A stretch of DNA of 50,054 nucleotides from an uncultured Allomuricauda sp. GTDB lineage: Bacteria; Bacteroidota; Bacteroidia; Flavobacteriales; Flavobacteriaceae. Shown here one piece after another: positions 8,417 through 16,827 of this stretch; positions within the stretch are counted from its first letter, which is position 1, and every line of letters starts with the position of its first letter. Location: contig NZ_CAKZYF010000164.1 of NCBI RefSeq assembly GCF_937884665.1, forward strand, positions 1-50,054, written 5' to 3'. Both the position numbers and the translations under genes were made by a program. The notes under the pieces were generated by a model, which saw only the letters and a list, made by a program, of their open reading frames with translations, was not told where the DNA came from and did no database searches.

Positions 8417-9214
8417 TTAGAAGCTCTTATCACCCATTACAATATCGCCCAATCCTCCCAAAATACTACCCTCTCCTTTATCTTTTCCACCACGGGGAAT
8501 CGCAGCCAAAACCCTACCTGCCAAGCGACTGAAAGGTAAAGACTGGACGTAAACCGTACCGGGTCCGCGCAAAGTGGCAAAGAAAAGTCCTTCTCCTCCA
8601 AATATGGTGTTTTTGATACCTCCAATGAACTCAATATCGTAATCCACGGTTTGGTCAAAACCTACGATACAGCCGGTATCCACTTTCAAAACCTCCCCAG
8701 CGGCAAGTTCCTTTCGCGCCAAGGTGCCCCCTGCATGTACAAAGGCAAGGCCATCACCTTCCAATTTTTGCATGATAAAACCTTCACCGCCAAAAAGTCC
8801 CCTTCCCAAGCGCTTTGAAAATTCGATACCCACGGAGACGCCTTTCGCGGCACATAAAAAAGCATCCTTTTGACAAATGAACTTTCCTCCATTTTGAGAT
8901 AGGTCGATGGGAACAATTTTACCTGGATAGGGCGACGCGAAGCTTACCAGTTTTTTACCACTGCCAATGTTCAAAAAAGCGGTCATGAACAGACTTTCAC
9001 CGGTTAACAGTCGTTTACCCGCAGAAAACAATTTGCCCAATACCCCGGATTCTTGGTTGGACCCATCCCCAAAAATGGTATCCATTTTAATGTCGGTATC
9101 CATCATCATGAAGCTTCCGGCTTCGGCAACCACAGCTTCTTGGGGGTCGAGCTCAATCTCCACATATTGCATTTCTTCCCCGTAAATTTGATAGTCTATC
9201 TCGTGTGCGTTCAT
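8417..9214 (-). CDS. AIM24/TIGR00266 family protein
   Basis: A 265-residue protein with the family signature [20 protein letters not shown] near the N-terminus, then the repeated beta-rich units [20 protein letters not shown] and [20 protein letters not shown], and [20 protein letters not shown] near the end. The fold is a tryptophan RNA-binding attenuator-like beta prism; the cellular role in bacteria is not established. No signal peptide or membrane span. It stands alone, with a terminator for yegP upstream. Confidence 0.88.
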   Translation of the reverse strand: MNAHEIDYQIYGEEMQYVEIELDPQEAVVAEAGSFMMMDTDIKMDTIFGDGSNQESGVLGKLFSAGKRLLTGESLFMTAFLNIGSGKKLVSFASPYPGKIVPIDLSQNGGKFICQKDAFLCAAKGVSVGIEFSKRLGRGLFGGEGFIMQKLEGDGLAFVHAGGTLARKELAAGEVLKVDTGCIVGFDQTVDYDIEFIGGIKNTIFGGEGLFFATLRGPGTVYVQSLPFSRLAGRVLAAIPRGGKDKGEGSILGGLGDIVMGDKSF

Positions 9215-9300
9215 TTTTTGATTTTTAAGATTTTACATATTGGTGCGCCATTTTTATATTTTGTTACACCACGTTTTTTCGAAAAGAGGACCTAAAAACA

Positions 9301-9328
9301 AAAAAACAGCCCAAAGGACTGCTCTTTT
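9301..9328 (-). terminator. Terminator after yegP
   Basis: On the - strand CAGTCC / GGGCTG (one wobble pair) around TTT, followed by seven T bases. It lies between the yegP stop (9353) and the AIM24 start (9214). Confidence 0.65.
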
Positions 9329-9352
9329 ATGAATTGAAGTAGGGAATCAATT

Positions 9353-9682
9353 TTATGAATTATCCACTACATCAGCGTCAGGCGCATTTTTTTTAACGGA
9401 GGCGATACCGTTTTCCATGGCATCTGTAGAGGAATACATTTCGCTCTTTCCAATGATTTGGCCATTGGTAGCTGTTAGGGTAAAGAAAGGGCTCCCATCT
9501 TTAGCGGTCTTACGATCAAAACGCGCATCGTCCTGTGAATTCTTTTTTACAGATTCAATGCCGTTCTTACATCCGTCCTTGCTTTCATAGCTTTGACTGG
9601 TCAATATTACTTGTCCATTACCCGCTTTAAGGTTAAACATGGTTTTGCCCGAGCTTCCTGTTTTAATTTCAAATTTTCCCAT
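9353..9682 (-). CDS. YegP family protein (two DUF1508 repeats)
   Basis: A 109-residue protein made of two similar units: GKFEIKTGSSGKTMFNLKAG..NGIESVKKNSQDDARF and FDRKTAKDGSPFFTLTATNG..NGIASVKKNAPDADVV. Each carries the DUF1508 core in which a beta hairpin is followed by a helix ending in S-KKN. Cytoplasmic; function of the family is unknown, though it is widespread and usually stand-alone as here. Confidence 0.92.
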   Translation of the reverse strand: MGKFEIKTGSSGKTMFNLKAGNGQVILTSQSYESKDGCKNGIESVKKNSQDDARFDRKTAKDGSPFFTLTATNGQIIGKSEMYSSTDAMENGIASVKKNAPDADVVDNS

Positions 9683-9822
9683 TTATACTTGATTTCTAAA
9701 AATTAGTTGTTGGAGATGAAATTACTAAAAAATGATATCCCATCTCCATTTCCATGGCATCAAAATTTTTAAAATATGGAATCATGTTGCTTTTGGGCAA
9801 CGACAATTCCATGCGGCTTGTT

Positions 9823-10278
9823 CTACTTTTTCAGCCGTACGGTCCACTCGAAGTCGAAAGTGGAAACTTCAATTCCGTCTTGATTGATTCCTACGGACTT
9901 CATCCAAAACTTTTGGCCCTCTCCGGTCTCAATGGTCTTTTTGATGGCATCCGCTATCAAATGTCCATCTTCGCATGTAAATGTTATTTTTCCAGTGGCC
10001 TTCTTACCAAAAAATGCTTTATTGTTCTGGACCAACATCGAAATTTTACGACCACTTTTTCGAATTTGGTCAATTACCATGGCCCCGGTGCTCAGTTCAG
10101 CCGCCATACCTTGAACGGCCCAAAACATACTATTGAACGGGTTTTGATTTACCCATCGGTGGGTCACCGTGGTTATCGCTTTTGTCTCGTCAATATGTTT
10201 GAGCCTTACCCCGCACCACCATGCAGATGGAAGTTTGAAAAAAGTGAACGTATTGAATTTACTGGGTGAAGTGGCCAT
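9823..10278 (-). CDS. DUF4442 domain-containing protein (hot-dog fold)
   Basis: A 151-residue protein with the DUF4442 pattern: PSAWWCGVRLKHIDETKAIT, then HRWVNQNPFNSMFWAVQGMA (the helix of the hot-dog fold), then the strands ISMLVQNNKAFFGKKATGKI. Hot-dog proteins of this kind resemble acyl-CoA thioesterases, and the N-rich NPFNSMF segment is where catalytic residues lie in relatives, but no activity has been assigned. The gene is divergent from the DUF4870 gene. Confidence 0.8.
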   Translation of the reverse strand: MATSPSKFNTFTFFKLPSAWWCGVRLKHIDETKAITTVTHRWVNQNPFNSMFWAVQGMAAELSTGAMVIDQIRKSGRKISMLVQNNKAFFGKKATGKITFTCEDGHLIADAIKKTIETGEGQKFWMKSVGINQDGIEVSTFDFEWTVRLKK

Positions 10279-10359
10279 AATATCTGCATTTGGCCTTAAA
10301 AGTAGCTAAAAAAAATCTACTGTAAATTGTTAATAAAAAGTTAATTTATAGTACTTTGT

Positions 10360-10392
10360 TTTGCATAGTACCATCTTTTGGATATATATTTG
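10360..10392 (+). promoter_or_regulatory. Flavobacterial-type promoter for the DUF4870 gene
   Basis: TTTG (10360-10363), a 21-base spacer and TATATTTG (10385-10392) match the Bacteroidota sigma factor pattern TTG-N17-23-TANNTTTG. It would start transcription near 10399, about 48 bases before the ATG. Confidence 0.7.
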
Positions 10393-10446
10393 CATCGTAA
10401 GCTAATGGGTAAACCCATATAATTGTTAAAATCATCAATCAAAAAC

Positions 10447-10929
10447 ATGGCAACTACCTTGACCAAACATGAGAGAAACTTATCGGCGATAATCCATGCC
10501 TCAACCTTCTCTAAATACTTTATTCCCTTTGGAAATTTTATACTACCACTGATTTTATGGACGGCGAACAAAAAAGAATATGAGTTTGTCGATTATAATG
10601 GAAAGCAAGCACTCAACTTTCAAATTAGCATGCTGCTGTATTCCATCGTGGCCAGTTTGATCAGTATTCCATTTTTTATCGGATTCCTACCCGACCTGTT
10701 CGACTGGAATTTTTTTGGATTTCACAAGTTGAGTGACATTAACAACCTCAACATACACATTAGCAGTGATGACTTCAGATTAGGACGTTTGTTCTGGCCA
10801 GCGGGCATTACAGGTTTACTCCATGTGGCCTTGATCATCGTAAATGTGGTCTACACCATTTTGGCCACCATTCGAACGAACGAGGGCGCGACTTTCAAAT
10901 ATCCCATCACCATAAAATTCATCAAATAA
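10447..10929 (+). CDS. DUF4870 domain-containing membrane protein
   Basis: A 160-residue protein with three to four hydrophobic spans: YFIPFGNFILPLILW, ISMLLYSIVASLISIPFFIG, and ITGLLHVALIIVNVVYTILA. The motif YEFVDYNGKQALNFQ is the hallmark of DUF4870 (Tic20-like small membrane proteins). Function is unknown. I chose the start at 10447, which directly follows a CATCAATCAAAAAC sequence repeated elsewhere in this locus. Its stop overlaps the next ATG (TAATG). Confidence 0.85.
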   Translation: MATTLTKHERNLSAIIHASTFSKYFIPFGNFILPLILWTANKKEYEFVDYNGKQALNFQISMLLYSIVASLISIPFFIGFLPDLFDWNFFGFHKLSDINNLNIHISSDDFRLGRLFWPAGITGLLHVALIIVNVVYTILATIRTNEGATFKYPITIKFIK

Positions 10930-11432
10930 TGTTTACAAAGTCATTCATAGTTGTATTTATGGTCATGGGCATCACGGCAGGAGCGTCTCAAGTTTCAAAA
11001 GATTCGGAACTGTACGAAACGTTGAAGCAAAAGGATAGTCTCCTTTTTGATGCGGCATTCAACACCTGCGAAATGCCCGTTCTCCAATCTTTATTCACTG
11101 AAGACTTTGAGTTTTATCACGATAAAGCAGGGGTAACAGAAGGAAAAGCAGCATTTCTGGGCGGAATTTCTGAAAGTTGCGCGCGGTGGATAGGACAGGG
11201 ACCTCAACCTGCAAAGCGGAATTTGGTGAACAGCAGTCTAGAAGTCTATCCGCTACGGAAGAATGGAGAATTATACGGAGCTGTGCAACATGGGGTGCAC
11301 CATTTCGAATTCTTGGATGAAAACCAGGAATATCAAAAAGGAGATATTGCCAAATTCACGCATATCTGGTTACTCGATGACGGTAATTGGAAACTAAAGC
11401 GCGAGCTAAGCTATGATCATCAATCACAATAA
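10929..11432 (+). CDS. Secreted NTF2-like (DUF4440-type) protein
   Basis: A 167-residue protein with a signal peptide (MFTKSFIVVFMVMGITAGAS) and a nuclear-transport-factor-2-like domain: LKQKDSLLFDAAFNTCEMPV, LFTEDFEFYHDKAG, and FTHIWLLDDGNWKLKRELSY. Such cone-shaped domains bind small molecules or act as enzymes; nothing here identifies the ligand. The one-base overlap with the DUF4870 gene shows coupling in an operon. Confidence 0.82.
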   Translation: MFTKSFIVVFMVMGITAGASQVSKDSELYETLKQKDSLLFDAAFNTCEMPVLQSLFTEDFEFYHDKAGVTEGKAAFLGGISESCARWIGQGPQPAKRNLVNSSLEVYPLRKNGELYGAVQHGVHHFEFLDENQEYQKGDIAKFTHIWLLDDGNWKLKRELSYDHQSQ

Positions 11433-11455
11433 TCAATCAAAATAAAGGAGTTATT

Positions 11456-11538
11456 CATCAATCAAAAAACAAATCACAGTCATCAATCATCAATCATCAA
11501 TCATCAATCAAAACGAATTGTACCATCAATCAAAAAAC
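11456..11538 (+). repeat. CATCAAT tandem and dispersed repeats before the PadR gene
   Basis: Four perfect tandem copies of the heptamer CATCAAT occupy 11481-11508. The longer form CATCAATCAAAA occurs at 11456, 11502 and 11524, and again at 10433-10446 immediately before the DUF4870 start. The repeats lie in the untranslated gap between the NTF2-like gene (stop 11432) and PadR (start 11569). Confidence 0.8.
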
Positions 11539-11568
11539 GAACAGTTAACAAAATAGAACCATGAAGTT

Positions 11569-11898
11569 ATGAACATAGAAAACACAAAGGCGCAAATGCG
11601 AAAAGGGGTTCTAGAGTACTGTATTCTTTCCATTTTAAAGGATAAGGACAAATACGCATCAGAGATTTTAGGAGCTTTAAAAGACGCCAAAATGCTCGTT
11701 GTGGAAGGCACCATTTATCCTTTGCTCACCCGACTTAAGAATGCAGGTCTGCTCAATTATCGCTGGGAGGAATCCACTTCCGGCCCTCCCCGAAAGTATT
11801 ACGCTCTTACCGAGACAGGACATCTATTCTTAAATGAACTCAACGGTACCTGGGATGAACTAAGAAATGCAGTAAATCTGGTAACCAACACAAAATAG
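11569..11898 (+). CDS. PadR family transcriptional regulator
   Basis: A 109-residue PadR-type winged-helix repressor. The core is KGVLEYCILSILKDKDKYAS, then VVEGTIYPLLTRLKNAGLLN and YRWEESTSGPPRKYYALTET, the recognition helix and wing typical of the family, followed by a short C-terminal dimerisation helix. In Bacteroidota this gene normally precedes PspC and DUF2807 genes and is thought to control them; the same order is found here (9 bases to the next start). An inducer is not evident. Confidence 0.92.
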   Translation: MNIENTKAQMRKGVLEYCILSILKDKDKYASEILGALKDAKMLVVEGTIYPLLTRLKNAGLLNYRWEESTSGPPRKYYALTETGHLFLNELNGTWDELRNAVNLVTNTK

Positions 11899-11907
11899 AA
11901 TCAAAAA

Positions 11908-13635
11908 ATGAACAAGACAGTAAATATAAATTTAGCGAACACGCTCTTTCATATAGACGATGATGCTTACAATAAGTTGAGGCGCTATCTGGAGTCCATA
12001 AAACGTTCCTTCTCCGGGACGGCGGGGAGTGATGAGATCATTGCCGATATTGAGGCACGGATTGCCGAGCTTTTCCTGGAAAAAATGGAGAATGAAAGAC
12101 AGGTGATCACCCATAAAGAAGTAGACGCCGTGATTGAGGTCATGGGGCAGCCGGAAGATTACATGGTAGATGAGGATATCTTTGAGGATCAACCCAAAAT
12201 GAAAGAGACCTCCACGAGAAGGACTAAAAAACTGTACCGGGATATTGATCAAAAATACATCGGAGGGGTCTGCGCCGGCTTGGAATACTATCTCGGCATT
12301 GACGCCCTATGGATACGTTTGATATTTATTCTTTTGGCAGTTTTTACCGGTTTTGGATTGATTGCCTACATACTGCTTTGGATATTGGTCCCCGAAGCGG
12401 CCACCACCTCCCAAAAATTGGACATGACGGGGGAGCCCATCAACATCAGCAATATAGAACGCAAAGTTAAAGAGGGGTTTGATGATGTTGCGGACAGAGT
12501 AAAAAATGTTGACTACCAACAAGTGGGCAACAAGGTCAAAAGCGGCTCCAAGACCTTTTTCGATACGATAGGCGAAATCATTTTGTTCTTTTTCAAGATA
12601 TTTGGCAAATTCATTGGTGTTTTACTGATTATAATCGGGGCATCTACATTGATTGGCCTGTTCATCGCCCTGTTCACGGTGGGACTGTTCGACGCAGTCA
12701 ATTTTCCGGGGGTAGATTTTTATGAAATCGTAAACACCACAGGTGCGCCAGTATGGTTAGTATCCTTATTGATGTTCTTCGCCATTGGCATTCCTTTCTT
12801 TTTCTTGATGTATCTGGGATTAAAGATTTTGGTGAACAACCTTAAATCCATAGGCAATATTGCCAAATTTTCACTGTTGGGACTTTGGTTGATATCCATT
12901 GGCACCTTATTTGCCCTGGGCATCCGACAAGCAGCGGAGTTTGCCAATGTGGGCAGTGTCAATATTCAAGAAGAAATAGCTGCAGGAAATCCATCCGATA
13001 CACTTTTAATTAAAATGAAGAATTCAGATATGCAATACGACCGTGGCGATGTGCGCTTCGGAAGAATGACCTTTGCCTTTGACGAAAATGACAATCGTTT
13101 TCTATTTTCGGACGATGTGAATTTCAAAATCAGAAAATCTGAAGATGGACAGATCAAAATCAATATTCGAAAAGATTCCCACGGCAACACTACCTTAAAA
13201 GCTAGGGAAAGGGCCAAAATGATAAGCTATGGTTATACACTCCAACCTGACGAAATTGTGCTGGATGATCATTTGACCACGCCCCTGTCCAACAAGGCCC
13301 GGGACCAAGAAGTGACCACTACCATTTATATCCCCGAAGGAAAAATATTGAAAATGGATGAGTCTACCCGAGGGCATGTTGGCCGAGGTATTAAAAACAA
13401 TCGGGATTACTATAGAAACGATATTATCGACCACACTTGGGAGATGGGCGAAGATGGAGAACTCAAATGCTTGGACTGTCCAGAAGAAAAGAAATCCTAT
13501 GATGATGAAGGAGGAAGAATTATTATAAATGAAGATGGGGTAGATATCGATATAAAAGATAACTCAGATTCCTTCAAAATGAAGATAGACGAGGAGGGCA
13601 TACAAATAGATGCCGGTGAAAAGAGCGACAATTGA
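11908..13635 (+). CDS. PspC domain-containing membrane protein
   Basis: A 575-residue protein. The N-terminus (MNKTVNINLANTLFHIDDDA, then EIIADIEARIAELF) is the cytoplasmic region common in this family. The PspC domain follows at about 108-170 (LYRDIDQKYIGGVCAGLEYY, then a hydrophobic span ending in ILLWILVPEA), and then three further spans near 225-340. The C-terminal 230 residues are charged and beta-rich (RFLFSDDVNFKIRKSEDGQI, DEDGVDIDIKDNS-type repeats), probably extracytoplasmic. PspC proteins sense envelope stress. It is the middle gene of the PadR-PspC-head GIN group. Confidence 0.9.
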   Translation: MNKTVNINLANTLFHIDDDAYNKLRRYLESIKRSFSGTAGSDEIIADIEARIAELFLEKMENERQVITHKEVDAVIEVMGQPEDYMVDEDIFEDQPKMKETSTRRTKKLYRDIDQKYIGGVCAGLEYYLGIDALWIRLIFILLAVFTGFGLIAYILLWILVPEAATTSQKLDMTGEPINISNIERKVKEGFDDVADRVKNVDYQQVGNKVKSGSKTFFDTIGEIILFFFKIFGKFIGVLLIIIGASTLIGLFIALFTVGLFDAVNFPGVDFYEIVNTTGAPVWLVSLLMFFAIGIPFFFLMYLGLKILVNNLKSIGNIAKFSLLGLWLISIGTLFALGIRQAAEFANVGSVNIQEEIAAGNPSDTLLIKMKNSDMQYDRGDVRFGRMTFAFDENDNRFLFSDDVNFKIRKSEDGQIKINIRKDSHGNTTLKARERAKMISYGYTLQPDEIVLDDHLTTPLSNKARDQEVTTTIYIPEGKILKMDESTRGHVGRGIKNNRDYYRNDIIDHTWEMGEDGELKCLDCPEEKKSYDDEGGRIIINEDGVDIDIKDNSDSFKMKIDEEGIQIDAGEKSDN

Positions 13636-13721
13636 ATCCCAATTTTCGACATTTCGGCAGAATTAACTAAAAAAACAGAAATACATTTTACAATTTTAAT
13701 CAATCGCTAAAAACAATAATC

Positions 13722-14444
13722 ATGACAACATTAGCAAGAATCGCAATCGCAGTTTTATTGGCCTTATTTGGCACATCCTGTAACTTTGATATCAATTTCG
13801 GCAATGGTAAGAAAGGAAACGGGGTGGTCATAGAAGAAAGTAGACCCATTACGGAAGAGTTCAATGAAGTCTCTGCGGCAGAGGGTCTGGATGTTTTCGT
13901 TACCCAGGATAAAGAATTCAATATTTCCATTGAGGCGGACGAAAATGTTATCGACTTAATCGCAACGGATATCAAAAACGGAAAACTGAGAATCCATACT
14001 TCGGAAAATATAGGTAGGGCGACCAAGAAAGTTTATGTATCCTTACCGCAAATTAATGCGTTGCACAGCTCAAGTGGTGCCGACCTCATGGTACAAAATG
14101 TAATACGCGCGGAAAAACTGGAGTTGGATGCCAGTAGCGGTTCAGATTTGCATATAGAACTCAATGCCACTGAGGTAGAGGCTGATGCCAGTAGCGGTGC
14201 GGACATCAAACTATCTGGAAAGGCCCAAATACTTTATGTGGACGCCAGCAGCGGGTCTGACATCAGGGCAAAGGAGTTGGAAGTACAAACCTGCAATGCA
14301 GAGGCCAGCAGCGGTGCGGACATCTCAGTAAATGTGTCAGAATCCCTAGTAGCCGATGCAAGTAGTGGAGCGGATATTTCCTATACCGGAAACGCCAACG
14401 TCCAAAAGAAGAAATCTGCATCGGGAAGTGTTCATAAATACTAA
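13722..14444 (+). CDS. Head GIN domain (DUF2807) lipoprotein
   Basis: A 240-residue exported protein. MTTLARIAIAVLLALFGTSC20 is a lipoprotein signal. The rest is DUF2807: FNEVSAAEGLDVFVTQDKEF, then five short repeats of the form ASSG(A/S)D about every 18-21 residues (GADLMV, GSDLHIEL, GADIKL, GSDIRAK, GADISV and a final GADISY), the signature of a right-handed beta solenoid. No enzyme residues are apparent. It follows PspC by 86 bases and is probably part of the same envelope-stress operon. Confidence 0.9.
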   Translation: MTTLARIAIAVLLALFGTSCNFDINFGNGKKGNGVVIEESRPITEEFNEVSAAEGLDVFVTQDKEFNISIEADENVIDLIATDIKNGKLRIHTSENIGRATKKVYVSLPQINALHSSSGADLMVQNVIRAEKLELDASSGSDLHIELNATEVEADASSGADIKLSGKAQILYVDASSGSDIRAKELEVQTCNAEASSGADISVNVSESLVADASSGADISYTGNANVQKKKSASGSVHKY

Positions 14445-14504
14445 ATTACCCACGAACTTTTAACGCCAGGGTATACAAAGTCATCTACTAAATTTCCTAC
14501 CATC

Positions 14505-14535
14505 GAAAAAGTCCAGAGGTTTTCTGGACTTTTTC
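14505..14535 (+). terminator. Terminator after head GIN gene
   Basis: Thirteen-base arms GAAAAAGTCCAGA and TCTGGACTTTTTC around a five-base loop, 60 bases after the stop codon. Confidence 0.85.
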
Positions 14536-14629
14536 ATATTCATAATTTAATTGGCTATTTATTAATTATTTAATAGAAAATATCGTACCTTATTAGGAAA
14601 ATATTACCAATAACTCTAAACACACTGCC

Positions 14630-15076
14630 ATGAAGAAATTACTTGGACTTGTTCTATTGATGCTGGTTTTTACTTCCGCCACCAAACTGGCCTCTCCAAA
14701 GACCGAACCTTTCCATTCCATTGAAGGTACCTGGGAGTTGGAAAGTTTTTATAGCTATGATGGTGAAGATATTAGTGATACCATTGCGAAGGCCGATGGA
14801 TATCGCCAAGTTAAGATGTATTCCAAGGGGAAAATTATGTGGACACGATATGTCCCTGACGACCCCAAAGGACGTTTTGGATACGGTTCGTACCGGATTA
14901 GCGAAAATGAACTTGTCGAGACGATTGAATACGGTGATAATGATATGATGAAAGCACTGGATACCATGCGTAATTTCACTTTTGAACTTATTTTGAAAGC
15001 TGATACTTTTAGTCAAATTACTTTGGACGAGGAAGGAAACCGTACCTCCTCTGAAAACTATACACGTATTGATTAA
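14630..15076 (+). CDS. Secreted lipocalin-like protein
   Basis: A 148-residue protein with a signal peptide (MKKLLGLVLLMLVFTSATKL) and a small beta-barrel-like body starting IEGTWELESFYSYDGEDISD, the GTW motif of lipocalin-like domains, followed by alternating strands (RQVKMYSKGKIMWTRYVPDD, YGSYRISENELVETIEYGDN). It probably binds a hydrophobic ligand in the periplasm, which is inferred only from the fold. It is a single-gene unit between two terminators. Confidence 0.72.
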   Translation: MKKLLGLVLLMLVFTSATKLASPKTEPFHSIEGTWELESFYSYDGEDISDTIAKADGYRQVKMYSKGKIMWTRYVPDDPKGRFGYGSYRISENELVETIEYGDNDMMKALDTMRNFTFELILKADTFSQITLDEEGNRTSSENYTRID

Positions 15077-15104
15077 CCCTAATGGGCGCCAATCTTCCTT
15101 CAAT

Positions 15105-15134
15105 AAAAAAAGCGTCTATCCGACGCTTTTTTTT
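15105..15134. terminator. Bidirectional terminator, lipocalin-like gene and trxB
   Basis: Stem AGCGTC / GACGCT around TATCC, with A bases before and T bases after. It lies between two convergent genes (stops at 15076 and 15152). Confidence 0.85.
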
Positions 15135-15151
15135 ATATCCTTGAGCTGTTT

Positions 15152-16120
15152 CTAAGAAGCGACCGCTTCCTTTGAGGCGACCATGGCCAGATAGCGTTCT
15201 GCATCCAACGCAGCCATACAACCTGTTCCTGCTGCCGTAATCGCTTGTCTGTATTCTTTGTCCTGAACATCGCCACTGGCAAAAACCCCAGGTTTGCTGG
15301 TTTTTGTGGTTTTTGATTCCGTAATGATGTATCCCATATCATCCATTCTCAACTGTCCCTTGAAAATATCGGTATTGGGCTTGTGCCCTATAGCAACAAA
15401 AAGACCCGTGATAGGAATTTCTTCTTTTTCCCCGGTCTGGTTATTTACCATGCGAAGTCCCTCAACTACCTGTTCCCCCAGCACTTCGTCCACCTCGGTA
15501 TTGTAACGTATCTCAATATTCTCCAAACTGTTCACGCGATGTTGCATTGCTTTTGAGGCTCTCATATGGTCTTTTCTCACCAACATGGTCACCTTTTTAC
15601 AAATATTGGCCAGATAAGAAGCTTCTTCCGCTGCGGTATCACCACCACCAACTATAGCGACTTCTTGTCCTTTGTAGAAGAAACCGTCGCATACGGCACA
15701 AGCGGATACGCCCCCACCCCGAAGCTTTTGTTCGCTTGGGATGTTCAAATATTTAGCGGATGCGCCCGTAGAAATTATCAATGTCTCTGCCTCTATGATT
15801 TTTGAATTATCCACGGTGACTCTATGGATTCCTCCGGGTTCATCACTTAGCTCCACCGCCGAAACCATGCCTATTCGTACCTCGGTGCCAAATCGTTCCG
15901 CTTGTTGCTGTAATTGAACCATCATGGTCGGACCGTCGATTCCTTCTGGATACCCTGGAAAATTATCGACCTCAGTAGTTGTGGTCAATTGCCCTCCAGG
16001 TTCCATACCCGTGTACATAACCGGTTTTAGATCGGCCCTTGCAGCGTAAATGGCCGCGGTATAACCCGCAGGACCTGAACCGATTATCAGTGTTTTTAAT
16101 CTTTCGATGTGTTCAGACAT
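15152..16120 (-). CDS. trxB: Thioredoxin-disulfide reductase
   Basis: A 322-residue FAD/NADPH enzyme that reduces thioredoxin. Seen: the FAD-binding IIGSGPAGYTAAIYAARADL at the N-terminus, the redox-active C141-AV-C144 (SACAVCDGFFYKGQE), the NADPH-binding VAIVGGGDTAAEEASYLANI, and the C-terminal FAD block FASGDVQDKEYRQAITAAGT. Length matches the low-molecular-weight bacterial type. It starts at the only plausible ATG (16120) and stands alone behind its own promoter. Confidence 0.97.
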   Translation of the reverse strand: MSEHIERLKTLIIGSGPAGYTAAIYAARADLKPVMYTGMEPGGQLTTTTEVDNFPGYPEGIDGPTMMVQLQQQAERFGTEVRIGMVSAVELSDEPGGIHRVTVDNSKIIEAETLIISTGASAKYLNIPSEQKLRGGGVSACAVCDGFFYKGQEVAIVGGGDTAAEEASYLANICKKVTMLVRKDHMRASKAMQHRVNSLENIEIRYNTEVDEVLGEQVVEGLRMVNNQTGEKEEIPITGLFVAIGHKPNTDIFKGQLRMDDMGYIITESKTTKTSKPGVFASGDVQDKEYRQAITAAGTGCMAALDAERYLAMVASKEAVAS

Positions 16121-16150
16121 AATATAATCTTCATGAAAATGTTACACTTA

Positions 16151-16158
16151 CAAAAGTA
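16151..16158 (-). promoter_or_regulatory. -7 box of the trxB promoter
   Basis: TACTTTTG on the - strand (16158 to 16151) matches TANNTTTG, about 30 bases before the trxB start; a weak -33 element (CTG instead of TTG) lies about 21 bases further upstream. Confidence 0.6.
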
Positions 16159-16264
16159 GCTTTTTTGGATAGAAACTTACAGTTCTAAAATAGTGTTTGG
16201 TTATTTTTCAATTTAAGGAATTTATATCAAAAACAGCTAGAAGCCCCAGAAGTGGTTTTAAAAC

Positions 16265-16296
16265 AAAAAAAGAGCTACAAGGGGCAGTAGCTCTTT
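16265..16296 (-). terminator. Terminator in the trxB upstream gap
   Basis: Stem AGAGCTAC / GTAGCTCT with an 8-base loop; on the - strand it is followed by seven T bases. No recognised gene ends just upstream, so it points to an unrecognised - strand transcript. Confidence 0.75.
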
Positions 16297-16331
16297 CTCA
16301 AATAACATGTAGATTAAGTTACAAGTTGTCT

Positions 16332-16415
16332 TCAATCTTTTTTAAAACCGTTACAACCAAGGAGCTCAACCTCAAAACTCCCTGGAGTAACGTAAATCTC
16401 CAACTTGCCAAGCAT
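16332..16415 (-). CDS. Possible 27-residue microprotein (doubtful)
   Basis: An ORF reading MLGKLEIYVTPGSFEVELLG followed by CNGFKKD ends 35 bases before the terminator at 16265-16296. It has no recognisable family and no clear ribosome-binding site. The terminator position is the only support that something here is expressed; the peptide may be spurious and the transcript could be a small RNA. Confidence 0.2.
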   Translation of the reverse strand: MLGKLEIYVTPGSFEVELLGCNGFKKD

Positions 16416-16477
16416 TAGGTAAAGAACACATATTTGGAGCCCAAATACTACAACCCAGCTTTTACATCAGAGATTTG

Positions 16478-16699
16478 ATGAACACTATGTCTTATAATTA
16501 CTTTGTAAACATACTATTCCGTGAGGAGGAAAAGGGGTGGGAATTAACCAATGGTACGTTTCCCTTTACGGATGATGCTTTTGGATCAATATTTTTTTTT
16601 GGCCCAGTGAATTTTCCACGTATCGATTCCCAAAAATTTAAATCGACCTTAATCGCTTTTTTGAAGATGAAAAAAGAATTCAACCAAGAAGAATTTTGA
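16478..16699 (+). CDS. Small hypothetical protein (weak)
   Basis: A 73-residue reading frame (MNTMSYNYFVNILFREEEKG at the N-terminus, KKEFNQEEF at the end) in the otherwise empty gap between trxB and the luciferase-like gene. Composition is protein-like, with charged ends and an aromatic-rich centre (FPFTDDAFGSIFFFGPVNFP), but no family is recognised and no promoter or ribosome-binding site is clear. Apart from this frame, the terminator and the doubtful micro-ORF, I see nothing in 16121-16827. Confidence 0.3.
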   Translation: MNTMSYNYFVNILFREEEKGWELTNGTFPFTDDAFGSIFFFGPVNFPRIDSQKFKSTLIAFLKMKKEFNQEEF

Positions 16700-16827
16700 A
16701 TCCTGGTGTTTGAAGTTTTCCAATTGCTGGTTTGGCATTACATGTACCCTTTCTTATTTACGAACCATTTTGTCCTGAACAGATGGTCCTATTCTTGACC
16801 CCTTATTGGGGTGAGGTTCTTTTTGGG

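Noticed and set aside
9754..10269. 171-residue + strand frame
   Set aside because: It is a shadow of the DUF4442 gene on the opposite strand, which has clear family motifs.
11456..11538. Possible CRISPR array from the CATCAAT copies
   Set aside because: The unit is 7 bases, tandem without spacers, and no cas genes are present.
16790..16815. ACCCC-TTATT-GGGGT hairpin after the luciferase-like gene
   Set aside because: Only a five-base stem and no T run on the relevant strand; too weak to call a terminator.
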